DNA from: Acarospora socialis | Lineage: Eukaryota > Ascomycota > Lecanoromycetes > Acarosporales > Acarosporaceae | Length of the DNA: 64,000 nucleotides | Reading direction: 5' to 3' | Assembly: GCA_025617375.2 (NCBI GenBank) | Contig: JAMYGW020000003.1 | Span: 2,976,001-3,040,000 of the forward strand | Shown here: one piece after another, positions 50,701-60,791 of the stretch | Numbering within the stretch: position 1 is the first letter of the stretch | How the letters are laid out: each line of letters opens with the position of its first letter | Notes under the pieces: generated by a model | The model's database searches: none | What the model saw: the letters and a program-made list of their open reading frames with translations, nothing else | What the model was told of the DNA's origin: nothing | Translations under genes and position numbers: made by a program

Positions 50701-52785
50701 GTAACTCACTCATTATGTTTTTAGTCTTAACATATCAACTATTCTTCAATTCAGAACATTGCTGTCTACTCTGAAATTTATTAATGTATTAATCTGATGT
50801 TCATTAATCTTGATTTTGATTTAAATTCAATAATCATTGTCTTGTCTTTGAGATATCACTAGCTTCTTACTCTCTAGTCTTGTTGAGAAAGCTTTTCATT
50901 TTTTAACTTGTTTAATTCATCAGCTCATCTTCAAAGTTCTTGAAATTATTTTAATTCTTTTTCAATCATAAAATTCACATGCTCTAGACTGTTCTGCTCA
51001 ATGTGTCTTTCTGAATGTAGTTTGAATTCATATTGATTGTACTTTATCTGCAACTGACTTTCAAAGACTTTCACTCTTTGCAGAAATTCAAATAATATAT
51101 ACTCTTCACTGAAGATTCATCTGTCTTCATTCTGCATGATATACTCTTCAGATAAATATATTTCAATTTTGTGACTCTTTGTCTTTTAAACAAGAGATTT
51201 TGACAATACTGCATTGTCACTGTTGAGATATTCATCTTTAACAACTATTATCAGCTCTTTTAGCTGATCATATGTCTTTTGTTCTTTTATATTTTTGTGT
51301 TGTACTTTCTGTTTTCAAGCTTGTATCTCTTGCTCAAGCTCTTGTTTTTCAAATTGAAACTTATCTTTCTTCAATGCTTTATGTTGATTTTCTGAGTGTT
51401 GATATGTTGTTTTCAGTCTTATATTGACTTCTCACTTGTCAATTTCTTTCTGATTCACATTCAAATTCAATATTTGTTAAATATTATCATTGTAGTCTTC
51501 TTCTATCTGAGTCTCTCAAGTATCAGTTTCTTCAATCTTAATATTAAGAATGTCTTTCTTGATGTATTCTTTTGTAAGAGTAGCTAATTCTTTTTTGTAA
51601 TTTAACTAACTTGTTGTGTCATGTTCATTTCTTATGTCTTTGCACAATTTCTGAAAGTATCATCTAACTTTGTCTTTTGTGTTCATGTGTACTCTGCACA
51701 TATTGTTGTAGCAGACTATTTAGCTGAGAGTGTCATGCACTATGTGTGTATTCTTTTTAATCATCACTACAACATTTTTTCTTTTTATCTGAGATCTGTT
51801 ACATTCTCAGACAAGATGTTTGAGTTTTTTGCAGTTATAACATATTTGTATTTTGTTTTACAGTGTCATCTAAGACTTAGTGAACTGCTCTGACTGATAT
51901 TCATACTTTGTTCATTTAATTTTTTATGACTTCTGACAGTGCTTCTTGATTGTATTGAGATTCATAAAGTTTGTTCTTCTATGTCTGATTGATGAAATGT
52001 ATTACTTTGTTCATGATTGAGAGCTTTCTTCTTGATCTTCTATTGTAGATGACATTTAATATTTTTTTTATTTTATCTGTTGTTTTCATTGATGACTATC
52101 AATATTAATACTTAAATCAATCATTCTCTGAAGATTGTCTGATTGTTTTGCTTGAACTATTTTGTCTTTGATGAACTTTCTCAATTCACAATAGTACTGA
52201 TAGATAAGTGCTTCATTATTTCATTTGATAAGTGCTGCTAATTGCTGAAATTCTATGATGTATACTGCTGTCAATTCATTCTGTTGCAAAATGTAAACTT
52301 ATTTCTCTGCTGCTTTTTCTTCATTAATTACTCTGAAGACTTTTCTTAATTCTTTTTTAAATTATTTATAATCATTGAACATAGACTTCACATCTGTATT
52401 GCATTCTTTGTACTCTTTTTCTAGAAACTCATGCAGCTTGAGATCAACTCAATTGAAGACTGCATTCATGAGATAGATTGTTGCAAACAGTGTCTTTTCT
52501 TGATTGATTTGAAACTTCAATTGATTGAACTCAATATACAGATCAAACTTAATCACAAAGACTTGCAGCTTTTCTCATTCTTCATCAAAGACATCTGATA
52601 TCTGTATCTTAAATGCACTTAGAGATAGTTGTATAGTCTGAATTAACATCATTGTTAATTGTGCTGTCATTCTACTTGAAGTAGATGATAAAGATAAATT
52701 TGCTTGAATCTATCTCAAGAATAAGATTGAGATGTTTTTCTGTGTGTTAAACATTGTACTCATTATATTGTAAAGATATTCAAAG

Positions 52786-53146
52786 TATAACATTCTAATC
52801 TGAGCTTTCTCAGATATGTAAAGTTAAGAGTTAATACTTATTGATATAACAGCTGATCTGAAATGATTTTGATCTTTAACTCTTAGATTGTTACTTAAGT
52901 TGAACATGATCATTTTCATAGAAAAAACAATTCTATTATATAGAATATGCTTAATATCTCTGTGTTGAGCACTCTTGATGTCTTGATGTCTTAATATTAA
53001 AAAGTTGAGCTCTCAGCTCATCTGCTCATCATTGAGTTGTTGTATTATTATGTGATTGCTGTTTAGCAATTCTCTTTGTATATGCTTCAAGTGAATTTCT
53101 GATCACAGATCTGCAAGTTTCTTTTTTTTTAGATATGATTGTAACA
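52786..53146 (-). repeat. Right LTR of Gypsy C
   Basis: 361 bp, ending GATTGTAACA, followed by TSD TAAGT. Confidence 0.8.
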
Positions 53147-53202
53147 TAAGTGAGCAATCACTTTTTCTAATGCTCAGTTCTAACAATTATATAGTTTTGC
53201 AA

Positions 53203-53803
53203 GATGACACAGATAAAAATCACACTCAAATTTATCAAGACATCAAAAAAATCATCTATCATCTCAGTTCAGAAGAAGTCAAAACAAGTTTAATATATTA
53301 AAAAACTTATTAAATACAACAACAAGATTAAAGCATACAATAAATGCAAGAAGCAGATTAAAACAAAGAAAAAGAAGTTTCAGAAGTCTTTTTTGATCAA
53401 ATTAACTTCTGTTGTAAAGTTAGAAGATATGTTATAGTTTATTTTTAATTTAATACTCAAATTTAACACTCAAGACTCAGAGCACATCATGTGAGAAATT
53501 AAACATTATCAAAAGCTCACAGCATCATTGATTCTCACACATTCTTTTCAAAAACTCATCAAGAAAATTGAACAGAACTATGAACAGAACTATAAATGAT
53601 AGCAAGATGCAGTTAATGCATTGTAAGAGACTGTTGAGATCTATATTGTTATATTTTTTAAGAGTATGTAATCAAGATTCTGTACATCAAACAGTTCAGA
53701 TCTCTGTTAATCTCAACTTCAGATATCAATCTGATCTGTATTCATGTCAATTACATTATAATACAGACAAAGAATATGAAATTGATCAAGACATACATGA
53801 TTA
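53203..53803 (+). pseudogene. Histone H3-like gene fossil in the repeat block
   Basis: The plus strand reads EIKHYQKLTASLILTHSFQK with LIKKIEQNY following, matching the alpha-N and alpha-1 region of histone H3 ([20 protein letters not shown]). At H3 spacing it then shows QDAVNAL and ETVEIYIV (alpha-2, QSSAIGALQE...EAYLV). A third stretch in another frame carries the SDINL of the KDIQLA motif. The loop-1 length fits H3 rather than CENP-A. Upstream lies a long lysine-rich region beginning MTQIKITLKFIKTSKKSS, longer than a normal H3 tail. It is heavily mutated, CpG-free and certainly dead. Whether it was host H3, an H3 variant or element cargo is open. Confidence 0.55.
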
Positions 53804-54025
53804 AGTGAAGTATCTTTGTTGAGCAACATTCAGTTTTGCAACAATGATGCTAGTAGTAAATTTCTTGTAGCTAAATAATGAAGATTATGTGAACTCTTCT
53901 TCTAAGACTTTTTTCTAATGTGTCTTTCTAATGTGTTTCTTTAATAATTATAATTGTATGCACAACTATGACTAAGATGACATAGAGAGTTAGTAATCAG
54001 TCAGTTAACAAGTATAGAACTAGTG

Positions 54026-54163
54026 CAGGGTTGTTAAGGAAAATCTGACTTGACTCTGACTCAACTCATGAGTTGAGTTGGGTCAAAAATCTGAGGCTGA
54101 CTTGACCTGCAGATCAGGTTGAGTCAAAGATTTCTGGCTCAACCTGACTTGATGGCCACCCTA
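54026..54163. mobile_element. MITE-like palindromic element with hAT-type ends
   Basis: 138 bp starting CAGGGTTGTTAAGG and ending GGCCACCCTA, so both ends read inward as (C/T)AGGGT(T/G)G. Nested TGACTCAA/TTGAGTCA words lie inside. CAGGGT-type ends are typical of fungal hAT elements. I found no convincing 8-bp TSD. Confidence 0.4.
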
Positions 54164-54295
54164 TCTGTGTCAGTGAAAGACTCATGTAAATAATGTTTAT
54201 AATCTTCTTATTGATGAGCAAAGACTAGTCATCTATAGACCTTCTTGTGTGCTCACTCCTCCTTTTTCTTGTTCTCTGACTTGTGAGTCTGTCAT

Positions 54296-54574
54296 ATGAG
54301 TGATGATGAATTCATTTCAGTGAAGAATTCACTTCACAACACACTGACAGACACTGGTGACAGTGACAGCAACAGTGACAGTGACAGTGATGCAGCAGGA
54401 ACAGGTGACAGCAACACAGCAGAAACAGGCAACAGCAACACAGCAGAAACAGGTGACAGCAACACAGCAGAAGCAGGTGACAGTGATGCAGCAGAAGGGG
54501 AAGGGGAAGTTGAAGATGATGGATGCAGAGGGAAAGTGATGACAAGGCAAATTAGCTGTCTCAGAGTCAGTTAA
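54296..54574 (+). CDS. Short acidic ORF with 8-residue repeats, unrecognised
   Basis: 92 codons starting MSDDEFISVKNSLHNTL, then SD repeats and four copies of an 8-residue unit of the type ETGDSNTA, then an EGEGEVEDDG acidic stretch. It lies inside the CpG-free block but is much richer in G+C than the rest and has no internal stop. It sits 130 bp from the MITE-like element, so it may be the N-terminal part of a transposon protein or chance coding in a minisatellite. It may continue by splicing; I see no clear next exon. Confidence 0.3.
   Translation: MSDDEFISVKNSLHNTLTDTGDSDSNSDSDSDAAGTGDSNTAETGNSNTAETGDSNTAEAGDSDAAEGEGEVEDDGCRGKVMTRQISCLRVS
54398..54493 (+). repeat. 24-bp minisatellite, four units
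   Basis: Four direct units of the type GAAACAGGTGACAGCAACAC plus AGCA, with a few transitions. They keep the reading frame of the surrounding ORF. A less regular GACAGTGA repeat precedes them. Confidence 0.8.
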
Positions 54575-54841
54575 GTCACCAATCAGGAAGAGAAGGAAGT
54601 AAACTTAGCTAGAATTGCATGTAAATAGCCGTCACATAGCCCTTATTCGGATGGGGTAGACGTAATGGGGTAGAAACTAGAAAACATATCAGTATTGCGT
54701 AGATATTAGAAGCGAATTCAAATTTATGGGTAGATCCTAGATATTCGCCGAATATTTTATCTTGTCATAGCCAGCGTTGTCCCTGTCAGTGCCTTCCATA
54801 AAGTCTTTGAACGTGACTTCCTCGCCGTCTGAACCCCAAGT
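54575..54841. other. Right boundary of the CpG-free block and spacer
   Basis: The first CpG appears at 54630. No gene recognised. There is a short palindrome TATTCGCCGAATA at about 54743-54755. Confidence 0.45.
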
Positions 54842-55246
54842 ATGCGTAGCAAGGGATGTTGTTATCGTTATATTCCACCAGACTCAATTTTCCGTGTCCT
54901 TGACCTTCGAGAAGGCGCATCATTATGGGAGTTACTGCAAGGCTCAGAAGAGCTCGACCGTAGGCACATAGGAACAGCAAAACTCATCGTTCCGTGGCGG
55001 TCCGAATTCCGAGCGAGGCTGATCAATGAGGACTGTCGATACATGGCAGAGAAAGGAGACATGATGCGTGCGGTATTGATGATGAAGCGAGGCGTTCCGT
55101 ATAGAGCACTACGAGCTGTGCCTGCGACTGACTATTTGAAGTTGTATGCGGAGCTGGAATCAGTTCCTGACAACTGGATGGTGGCACAGCCGACAGTTCA
55201 GCTCCAGAGCCTAGCCCTACCGAATCCCTCCATTGACCTCACTTAG
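54842..55246 (+). CDS. Hypothetical protein, possibly 3' part of a larger gene
   Basis: 134 codons in normal-composition DNA, from MRSKGCCYRYIPPDS to PNPSIDLT. The C-terminal two thirds (REGASLWELLQGSEELDRRH, FRARLINEDCRYMAEKGDMM) look like real protein with predicted helices. The first 15 residues look less natural and may be intron or spacer. No domain recognised, no signal peptide or membrane segment. It abuts the repeat block and could be a gene truncated by it. Confidence 0.45.
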   Translation: MRSKGCCYRYIPPDSIFRVLDLREGASLWELLQGSEELDRRHIGTAKLIVPWRSEFRARLINEDCRYMAEKGDMMRAVLMMKRGVPYRALRAVPATDYLKLYAELESVPDNWMVAQPTVQLQSLALPNPSIDLT

Positions 55247-55373
55247 ACCCAAGATCTCATTGCAATACTCCGTCATAGCAGAATAGCAGTACATATCCGT
55301 TGTAAATCTACGGTTTCTGAAAGTAGGGTCCATTCCTACGCTTACAGGTGCGATAACCTGGTGCACTCATTGA

Positions 55374-56486
55374 ATGATGCCGCCAACTCTTTTGCAGACA
55401 TACCGACGAAGTATCTCCATCTTCCGATCTGCCCAGCGCCGGTTTCTTATTCCAACAGCATCGACCCGACGAAGATACAAAAACATGCCTGTCCAACTAT
55501 GGAGTTCACTCACTCTATCAGCCAGCACGTCAGCGCAACCCGCAACGGAAATACCACGCTTTGTCTACGGCACTGCCTGGAAGAAGGAACGGACTGCAAC
55601 GCTAGTAGCTCTCGCTCTTCGAGCTGGCTTCAGGGGCGTAGACACTGCTGCACAACCCAGGCACTACCGAGAGGACTTGGTTGGTGATGGCATACGGCAA
55701 CTGCTTGCGGAGGGCGCACTTAAGAGAGCAGATCTCTATGTAAGTCCACCATTCCATGGATACGCTCAGAGATGAACGTATATAAACTAACACGACATGC
55801 TGCTCTAGATCCAGACAAAATTCACTTCTATCGGAGGACAAGATCCGTCGAATCTCCCCTACGACCCCAATTCGTCGATACCGGAACAGGTCAAGAGCTC
55901 CTTAGCCTCCTCCTTGCACAACCTCCGGCCACCTGAAAATACAAATGCGGAAGCATACATCGACTGCTTGGTCATGCACTCTCCGCTCCGCACACTTTCG
56001 CAAACTCTCGAGGCCTGGACCACACTGGAGGAATTTGTCCCACATAAGATCCATCACCTCGGCATCTCGAACGTTCAGTTACCGTTATTAGAAGCACTGT
56101 ACGATGCTGCTACCATCAAACCTTCCGTTGTGCAGAACAGATTCTATCCTGCCACACACTTCGACGTCCCATTGAGGAAATTCTGCAGGGAGAAGGGCAT
56201 TATCTATCAATCATTCTGGACTCTAACTGGGAACCCCAAGCTACTTCACTCGAAGCCAGTAGATGCGCTCAAGAAAGAGATTGGTATCGAGAGAGAACAG
56301 GCGCTCTATGTGCTCGTCCTCGGATTGGAGAGGCTGGTTGTGCTCAATGGAACAACGAGGGAGGAGACAATGAGGGCAGATTTAGATGCACTGAAGAGGT
56401 TCCAACAATGGCATGATGAAGATGGGAAAGCTGTGGTATGGGAGAAGATTCTGGCCGACTTCAAGATCTTAATTGGGGATACATGA
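55374..56486 (+). CDS. Aldo-keto reductase family protein
   Basis: NAD(P)H-dependent oxidoreductase of the AKR (beta/alpha)8-barrel fold. Exons 55374-55739 and 55809-56486 with a 69-nt intron (GTAAGT...CTCTAG); 347 residues. The family tetrad is visible: Asp90 in GVDTA, Tyr98 in HYRED, Lys126 in IQTKFT (formed across the splice junction) and His179 in VMHSPL. Later segments HHLGISNVQLPLLEAL and VVQNRFYPATHFD fit the barrel. The C-terminus is irregular for cofactor binding. The first 38 residues are Arg-rich with no acidic residue (TYRRSISIFRSAQRRF), like a mitochondrial presequence; a second in-frame ATG at 55485 could give a cytosolic form. It converges on the TB2/DP1 gene, 138 bp away. Substrate unknown. 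Confidence 0.85.
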
Positions 56487-56624
56487 GGAACGTCTAAGGG
56501 CCACTGTGCACTGAGTATGCCTGGAGCAAACTTCACACGCCATTCATTCTCCTGACCCAGCTAATATCAACTCCTCCATCCAGTTCGACCATCAACATCA
56601 TATATACGAACAGGAAAAGCTGGG

Positions 56625-57772
56625 TCAGAGCCTAGCATCAGTGCCCGACGAGGAAGCTTGCTCAGGCTCTTGTGACGGAGCGGCAGGCTTAGCTCCCCAG
56701 TTCCAAGGCATCCATCCGCCGCTGGCAGACTTTTCGCCCTGTTTAACACCTCCGGTACTCGCCTCAAGGTGGTCGATGGTGTCGAATTCGGCTTCGCTCT
56801 TGCTCTTCTTCAGCCCATCTTCTCCCGAACCCCCGGCCGCGATTCTCTTCTCCACATTGGCTGTGATTCTTTCATCAACAGACAAATTACCAGCTTCCTT
56901 GTCCAAGGCCGACAGGAGCACGCGCAACCGGTCTCTCTGGGCAGATATGTAACTCATCTTCTCGACTGGCGACGTCATATTCGGTGGTATGAGGGTGCCA
57001 CTAGCGCTCATCTCTTCCACCTGCGCTTCTCTGCTCGCACCGCTCTTTGTCGCCTGTGCGAGCGTAGCACCAAGAAGGCCATACAAGTCGCCTGCAGGTG
57101 TAGCAAGGCCATCTCGTGCACTTGGCAAGTTGAAACGTGAAAGCAGACTCTGCGCATAGCTCCCGTGACTGCTAGGTGGTGGCGAAGACTGAGCATTGGG
57201 CGGTATACCGAATACGTTCTCCTTCACAAACTCGATGGCGCGCTTCAGATATTGGAGGCCCGCCGCTTTGGCGCGGTCATGTGCGTTGGTGATGAAGTTG
57301 TCGATGTCTTGCTCATAGTAGGTCAGGAAGGGATGGATGTGGTCTTGATAGATCATCTTTGCGCCTTGAGTCTGTGGCAGGACGAGATACGAAAGGATGA
57401 CCAAGCGGATCCAGCTGTAGAACGGAAGCCTAGCAGCGCAAGCGTCCTGTTAGCGATCTCTCCATTCCTCCGGTCGGGAACGGGGTCAGCGCATACCATC
57501 CGAGAATGAAGACTGTCCATGACTCGACCAAGAGCGCCGACGAGAGGACGACCCAGTACATCAGCCATGGTGTCAACTGAGCGGGGTCGGACGTGCGGAG
57601 AGCTTTGTAGGATGCGAATATGGGGAATAGCACAGTAACGACAGAACTGCGAGTTGTCAGGACCTTGTACTTTGGTCTTGTTCATCAAGATGTCATAGAC
57701 CCATCGCAAGACTATGCATCGCCGGTTGCCAAGCTAGACTTACGCAAGGATGTTAGGGATGATGTCGAGCAT
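56625..57772 (-). CDS. TB2/DP1/HVA22 (Yop1/REEP-like) ER-membrane protein
   Basis: Reticulon-like hairpin membrane protein of the family that shapes tubular ER. Exons 57772-57744, 57646-57497 and 57429-56625, with introns 57647-57743 and 57430-57496; 327 residues. It starts MLDIIPNILASVVTVLFP. Hydrophobic hairpins cover roughly residues 5-20 and 34-76, with YKAL, the WLMYWVV motif and FYSWIRLVILSYLVLPQTQG, followed by the conserved GAKMIYQ. The C-terminal 200 residues are a long polar tail, much longer than in yeast Yop1 (about 180 residues in all). The tail has Ser/Pro-rich and predicted coiled parts and ends SSSGTDARL. It may represent a REEP/HVA22 relative other than Yop1 itself. Confidence 0.9.
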
Positions 57773-58201
57773 TTCGCGGTAGTCACAAGTCTGTATAAGA
57801 GAAAGTCGGACTGGATAGATATCACTGAAAGTACTCTGAGATATGAGAGTTTAATCTAGGTTATGTCGAGTTGTTCAAACAAAGGAATCGGTCAGAATCA
57901 TGGTCAGCTCGAACAGCGCTTATCGATTACGACGACCCTTATCGCTTAGCGCGGGGTTGTGTCAGTCATGTGGCTTTCGATTCAATTTCGCAACATCATA
58001 ACAACAATTCGTCTGAACAGTCGATGTTGGTCCAGCGATGGACATGTAAAGATAGTTGCTGTTCCCTGTTATGATAATGTTAAGATGATATTTCTATTAT
58101 CTCTGTCCTACTAGTCACTTGCCGGTTTCTGTCTTCACCTACCTATTGGGAACGACCTACCTAAACTGCCCGGAAATAATCTCTAACTCCTCACCATCCC
58201 A
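57773..58201. promoter_or_regulatory. Divergent spacer between TB2/DP1 and TANGO2 genes
   Basis: 429 bp, CpG-containing. A TATCGATTACGACGACCCTTATCGCTTAG region near 57918-57950 shows two GATA-type TATCG words. No ORF with coding character; no clear TATA box. Confidence 0.4.
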
Positions 58202-59222
58202 ATGTGCATAGTCTTGATCTCCACAGCACATCCTGACTATCAGTTAGTACTAATCGACAACCGAGACGCAAGTTACTCTCATCCAACATACCTACCCTAG
58301 CTGACTTGAACAGGAATACCTCAATCGCCCCACTGCCCCGGCCTCATGGTGGCCCTCTCCCAACAACCACGTCCTAGGTGGCCGCGACCTTCTCCGCGCT
58401 GCGCATGGCACATGGCTCGGTCTCACCAGGTACGGCCGCATTGCTGTCCTCACAAATTTCCGCGAAGAGGGTCCCATCAAAGAAGGAGCCAGGAGTCGAG
58501 GGGAGATGGTCAACGCATTCCTGACCGCGTCGTCGGGGGTTGATCAAAGCACAGAGGGCTTTGTTAAGAACCTTATTCAAGGCGAGGGCGTCAAAGGCGT
58601 GGGCGGCTTTAGCTTAGTATGCGGAAGCATTGGGGAGCCGTTGGCGATTGTGTCGAACCGTACGCCGGACGTAAACGGTGTTACCTGGATCGCCGGGAAG
58701 AGGGGCGAAACGGTCGGCTTGAGTAATGCTGCATATGGCGACCGCTCATGGCCGAAGGTGGTTCATGGCGAAAAGTTGCTGGAGAAAGCTCTATTCGACA
58801 CTGTTGAGTGTAAGGAGACAAAGACCCAACTCATCACCAGACTTTTCCAGCTGTTGAGTACGGACACGTTGCCGAAGAAGGAGAGCAATCAGTCGTGGTT
58901 GAGCTATGTGCGCGAACTCAGAAACAGCATCTTCATCCCAGTGATTGGAGGCGAAGGTATGGACGGTATGTCTGCCGAGACTGTTGCTGCTGCCAACAGT
59001 GACCCCAAGGCCGAAGTTGTTGATAAGCCACGCCAGAAGATAGGCACTACCGGGCTGTACGGGACACAGAAACAGACCATTGTGCTGGTAGACTCTGAAG
59101 GACTGGTAACCTTCACAGAGAGGACTCTCCATGATGACAGAGGACGTCCAATACCAGTCGGAACTGGAGACAGATGTTTCGAATTTGAGCTTCCTGTTTT
59201 GGATTCACACTCGAAAGATTAG
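58202..59222 (+). CDS. TANGO2 (NRDE-family, transport and Golgi organisation 2) homologue
   Basis: Exons 58202-58267 and 58314-59222; 324 residues. The protein starts MCIVLISTAHPDYQLVLIDN, and the family signature NRDE is split by the intron (NRD, then EYLNRPTAPASWW). NNHVLGGRDL and GTWLGLTRYGRIAVLTNFRE follow, as in the family. The later GLSNA segment (ETVGLSNAAYGDRSWPKV) and YGTQKQTIVLVDSEGLVTF near the C-terminus are also typical. TANGO2 proteins are implicated in membrane traffic, lipid or haem handling; the enzymatic role is unsettled. The intron is 46 nt with a GC donor (GCAAGT) and CAG acceptor; no GT donor gives a working join. Confidence 0.9.
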
Positions 59223-60791
59223 GGGAGGCACTTCTGTTTCGGAGAGACGGTACAATTATACCGACTATGGTCAATTGACTCTACCTTCCATGTCCAGACT
59301 CTCGACAAGCACCGTCAGTACTATCCGGTACGCGGGATAAATTCCCCCATGACTCAGGAATCGGCCATCATTTCGAGATGCCCCGCAACAAGGGCAACTC
59401 ATGGCCAGCCTCGTATCAGGCAGAAAAGGCGAGTCAGGAGGCGCGGTTCCAGAGCTTGTTGCCTGCGAGGTTAGTGCGAAGGCTAGGGAGAGCTTGCTTG
59501 AGGGGGGTTACAACCGTCTTGAAGCTTGAGGCTCAAGTGAATAGCAAGGGGACCCTTTTGACCAGTTCTGAGTTCAAGCCGAGAGGTTGCGCCGAGAAGC
59601 CTGGTTCCAGCCTGTGGCCTGTTGGGGTCGATGCGAAGGCTAGGAGGGGGATTTGCGTCAGGGGTTGCACTATCTTGAACGAAAACCTTCATGTGAATAT
59701 AGCACACAAACTGTACGGATCACTCCTATTCCTCGGTGTCTGACCACCGCTCGTACTTCTCCTTCCATTCGTAGAGAGAGACATGCATTCAGTTCACCGC
59801 GTCACACTCGCCAGCGCCCGGCGCCCGGCTCTGAGCAGATAAACCCGCCAAAGGCCCAACTCTTCTCAAGAAGTGCCAGAGTACCCAAAGCCTTCCTCAA
59901 GTCTTATACTGCATCCACCATCCACCAAAGCCGAGTCATTTTCAAACCCACCATGTGCAATGTGACATACCCCAAGTCGAGTTCATTCGCACAGAGCAGT
60001 GCTCTACTCCCGGACGTCAAAAATGCCAAAGGCCCCGGGACTCTCCAATCCTCCCAGAGTTCTCAAAGCCTTCCTTGAAGTCCCAGATCAAACCCACCGA
60101 ATCGGGTCCATATATCTAACTGAAACGGGCCTCCTGATCGTTTACGATTGGCCTTGCCAGCCCTCTCCTCACTCCCATTACCCGATTCAAAAACGCAACG
60201 TGCAAGTCTCCTCCAAAACTCCTGAACTCTCCAATATCAACCCACACCCAAAATCATCAAATGAACCCCGTACTACCTGACATGTGTCTCCTTGTGACAT
60301 ACAGCTGGCCCAGTCAGCACGAGGAGCAGATTGGCACGAAAGAGTGCCCCACACCCCTCAAGGGTACTTGCCCTGGTTTACGCCAAGACCGGTCGAGGAC
60401 CCCCACATATCCTTGCCCATCTGGTGCAATGACTAGGGCAATCGCTAGCGCGACAGACAACGTGAAGCCTGCTGAGGTAGCTTCTAAGTTGTCGTGTTAG
60501 TGTGAGAGTTGAAGGGTAAGGGGAGAACCCTTTATTCCAGGGGCGGTTAGGGTTAGTTACAGTTCGTGGTTTTGGATTGTGGTTTTGGATTATGGTAGCC
60601 CGAGCCCTAACAAGCTATTTGGAACTTTGGGTAAGTCAGTCTCTCTAGGCACAGTATGGATCACTTGAGAAGGCGTTTATTTGACACTGATTTATCTTCA
60701 TTTCGCTATTGCAATGGCTGTGCCTCTGCAAGGCGGTCATGTTCATCAATATCCCTATTGCTATTAGCCTGTATCCAAATGTTACGACTTA
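59223..60791. other. Convergent intergenic region of 1.6 kb
   Basis: It lies between the ends of the TANGO2 and phosphoribosyltransferase genes. Open frames occur but lack protein character. It has repeated words such as GCGAAGGCTAGG (about 59480 and 59635), the degenerate units listed separately, and a TTAGGGTTAG word at about 60548 with a GTGGTTTTGGATT duplication after it. No RNA gene recognised. Confidence 0.5.
59826..60330 (+). repeat. Degenerate repeat of about 160-180 bp, roughly three units
   Basis: Recurring words in the same order: AAAGCCTTCCT(C/T)(A/G)AGTC, CAAACCCACC, TGTGACATAC, and ACTCTCCAAT, near 59830-59975, 60025-60110 and 60205-60305. The match is loose and judged by eye. 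Confidence 0.35.

Larger units (their letters stand above)
46928..53146 (-). mobile_element. Ty3/Gypsy LTR retrotransposon copy C, broken
   Basis: A 6.2-kb element with TSD TAAGT at 46923-46927 and 53147-53151. LTRs 46928-47288 and 52786-53146 (361 bp each), diverged in their central part from those of A and B. Internal order as in A and B: antisense ORF near 47.4-47.8 kb, integrase region about 48.8-48.5 kb, reverse transcriptase about 50.3-49.8 kb (e.g. DDFVITYL-like DFVITYLNNILIYSEDLE), gag-like about 52.6-51.3 kb. It is broken in many places. It is more diverged from A and B than these are from each other, so it probably represents a separate subfamily or older burst. Confidence 0.9.
4307..54629. 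other. CpG-free AT-rich block (RIP-like hypermutated repeat island)
   Basis: I found no CG dinucleotide by eye between the CG at 4305-4306 and the one at 54,630-54,631, although both flanks have CpG at ordinary frequency. The block is AT-rich and full of TpG and CpA, and almost every reading frame is broken. It coincides with nested transposons and their immediate surroundings. Repeat-induced point mutation or methyl-CpG deamination are the known processes that give such blocks in fungi. The CpG target is inferred from the complete loss of that dinucleotide. Confidence 0.85.

Noticed and set aside
4307-54629. CRISPR arrays, tRNA or rRNA genes, bacterial-type features
   Set aside because: None seen. 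The repeats are long, dispersed transposons and the genes contain spliceosomal introns.
59378-59743. Open frame of 121 codons after TANGO2
   Set aside because: Composition and lack of any domain suggest chance; it overlaps repeated words in a convergent spacer.
60546-60557. Telomere-like TTAGGGTTAG
   Set aside because: Less than two units, interstitial and isolated; chance is enough.
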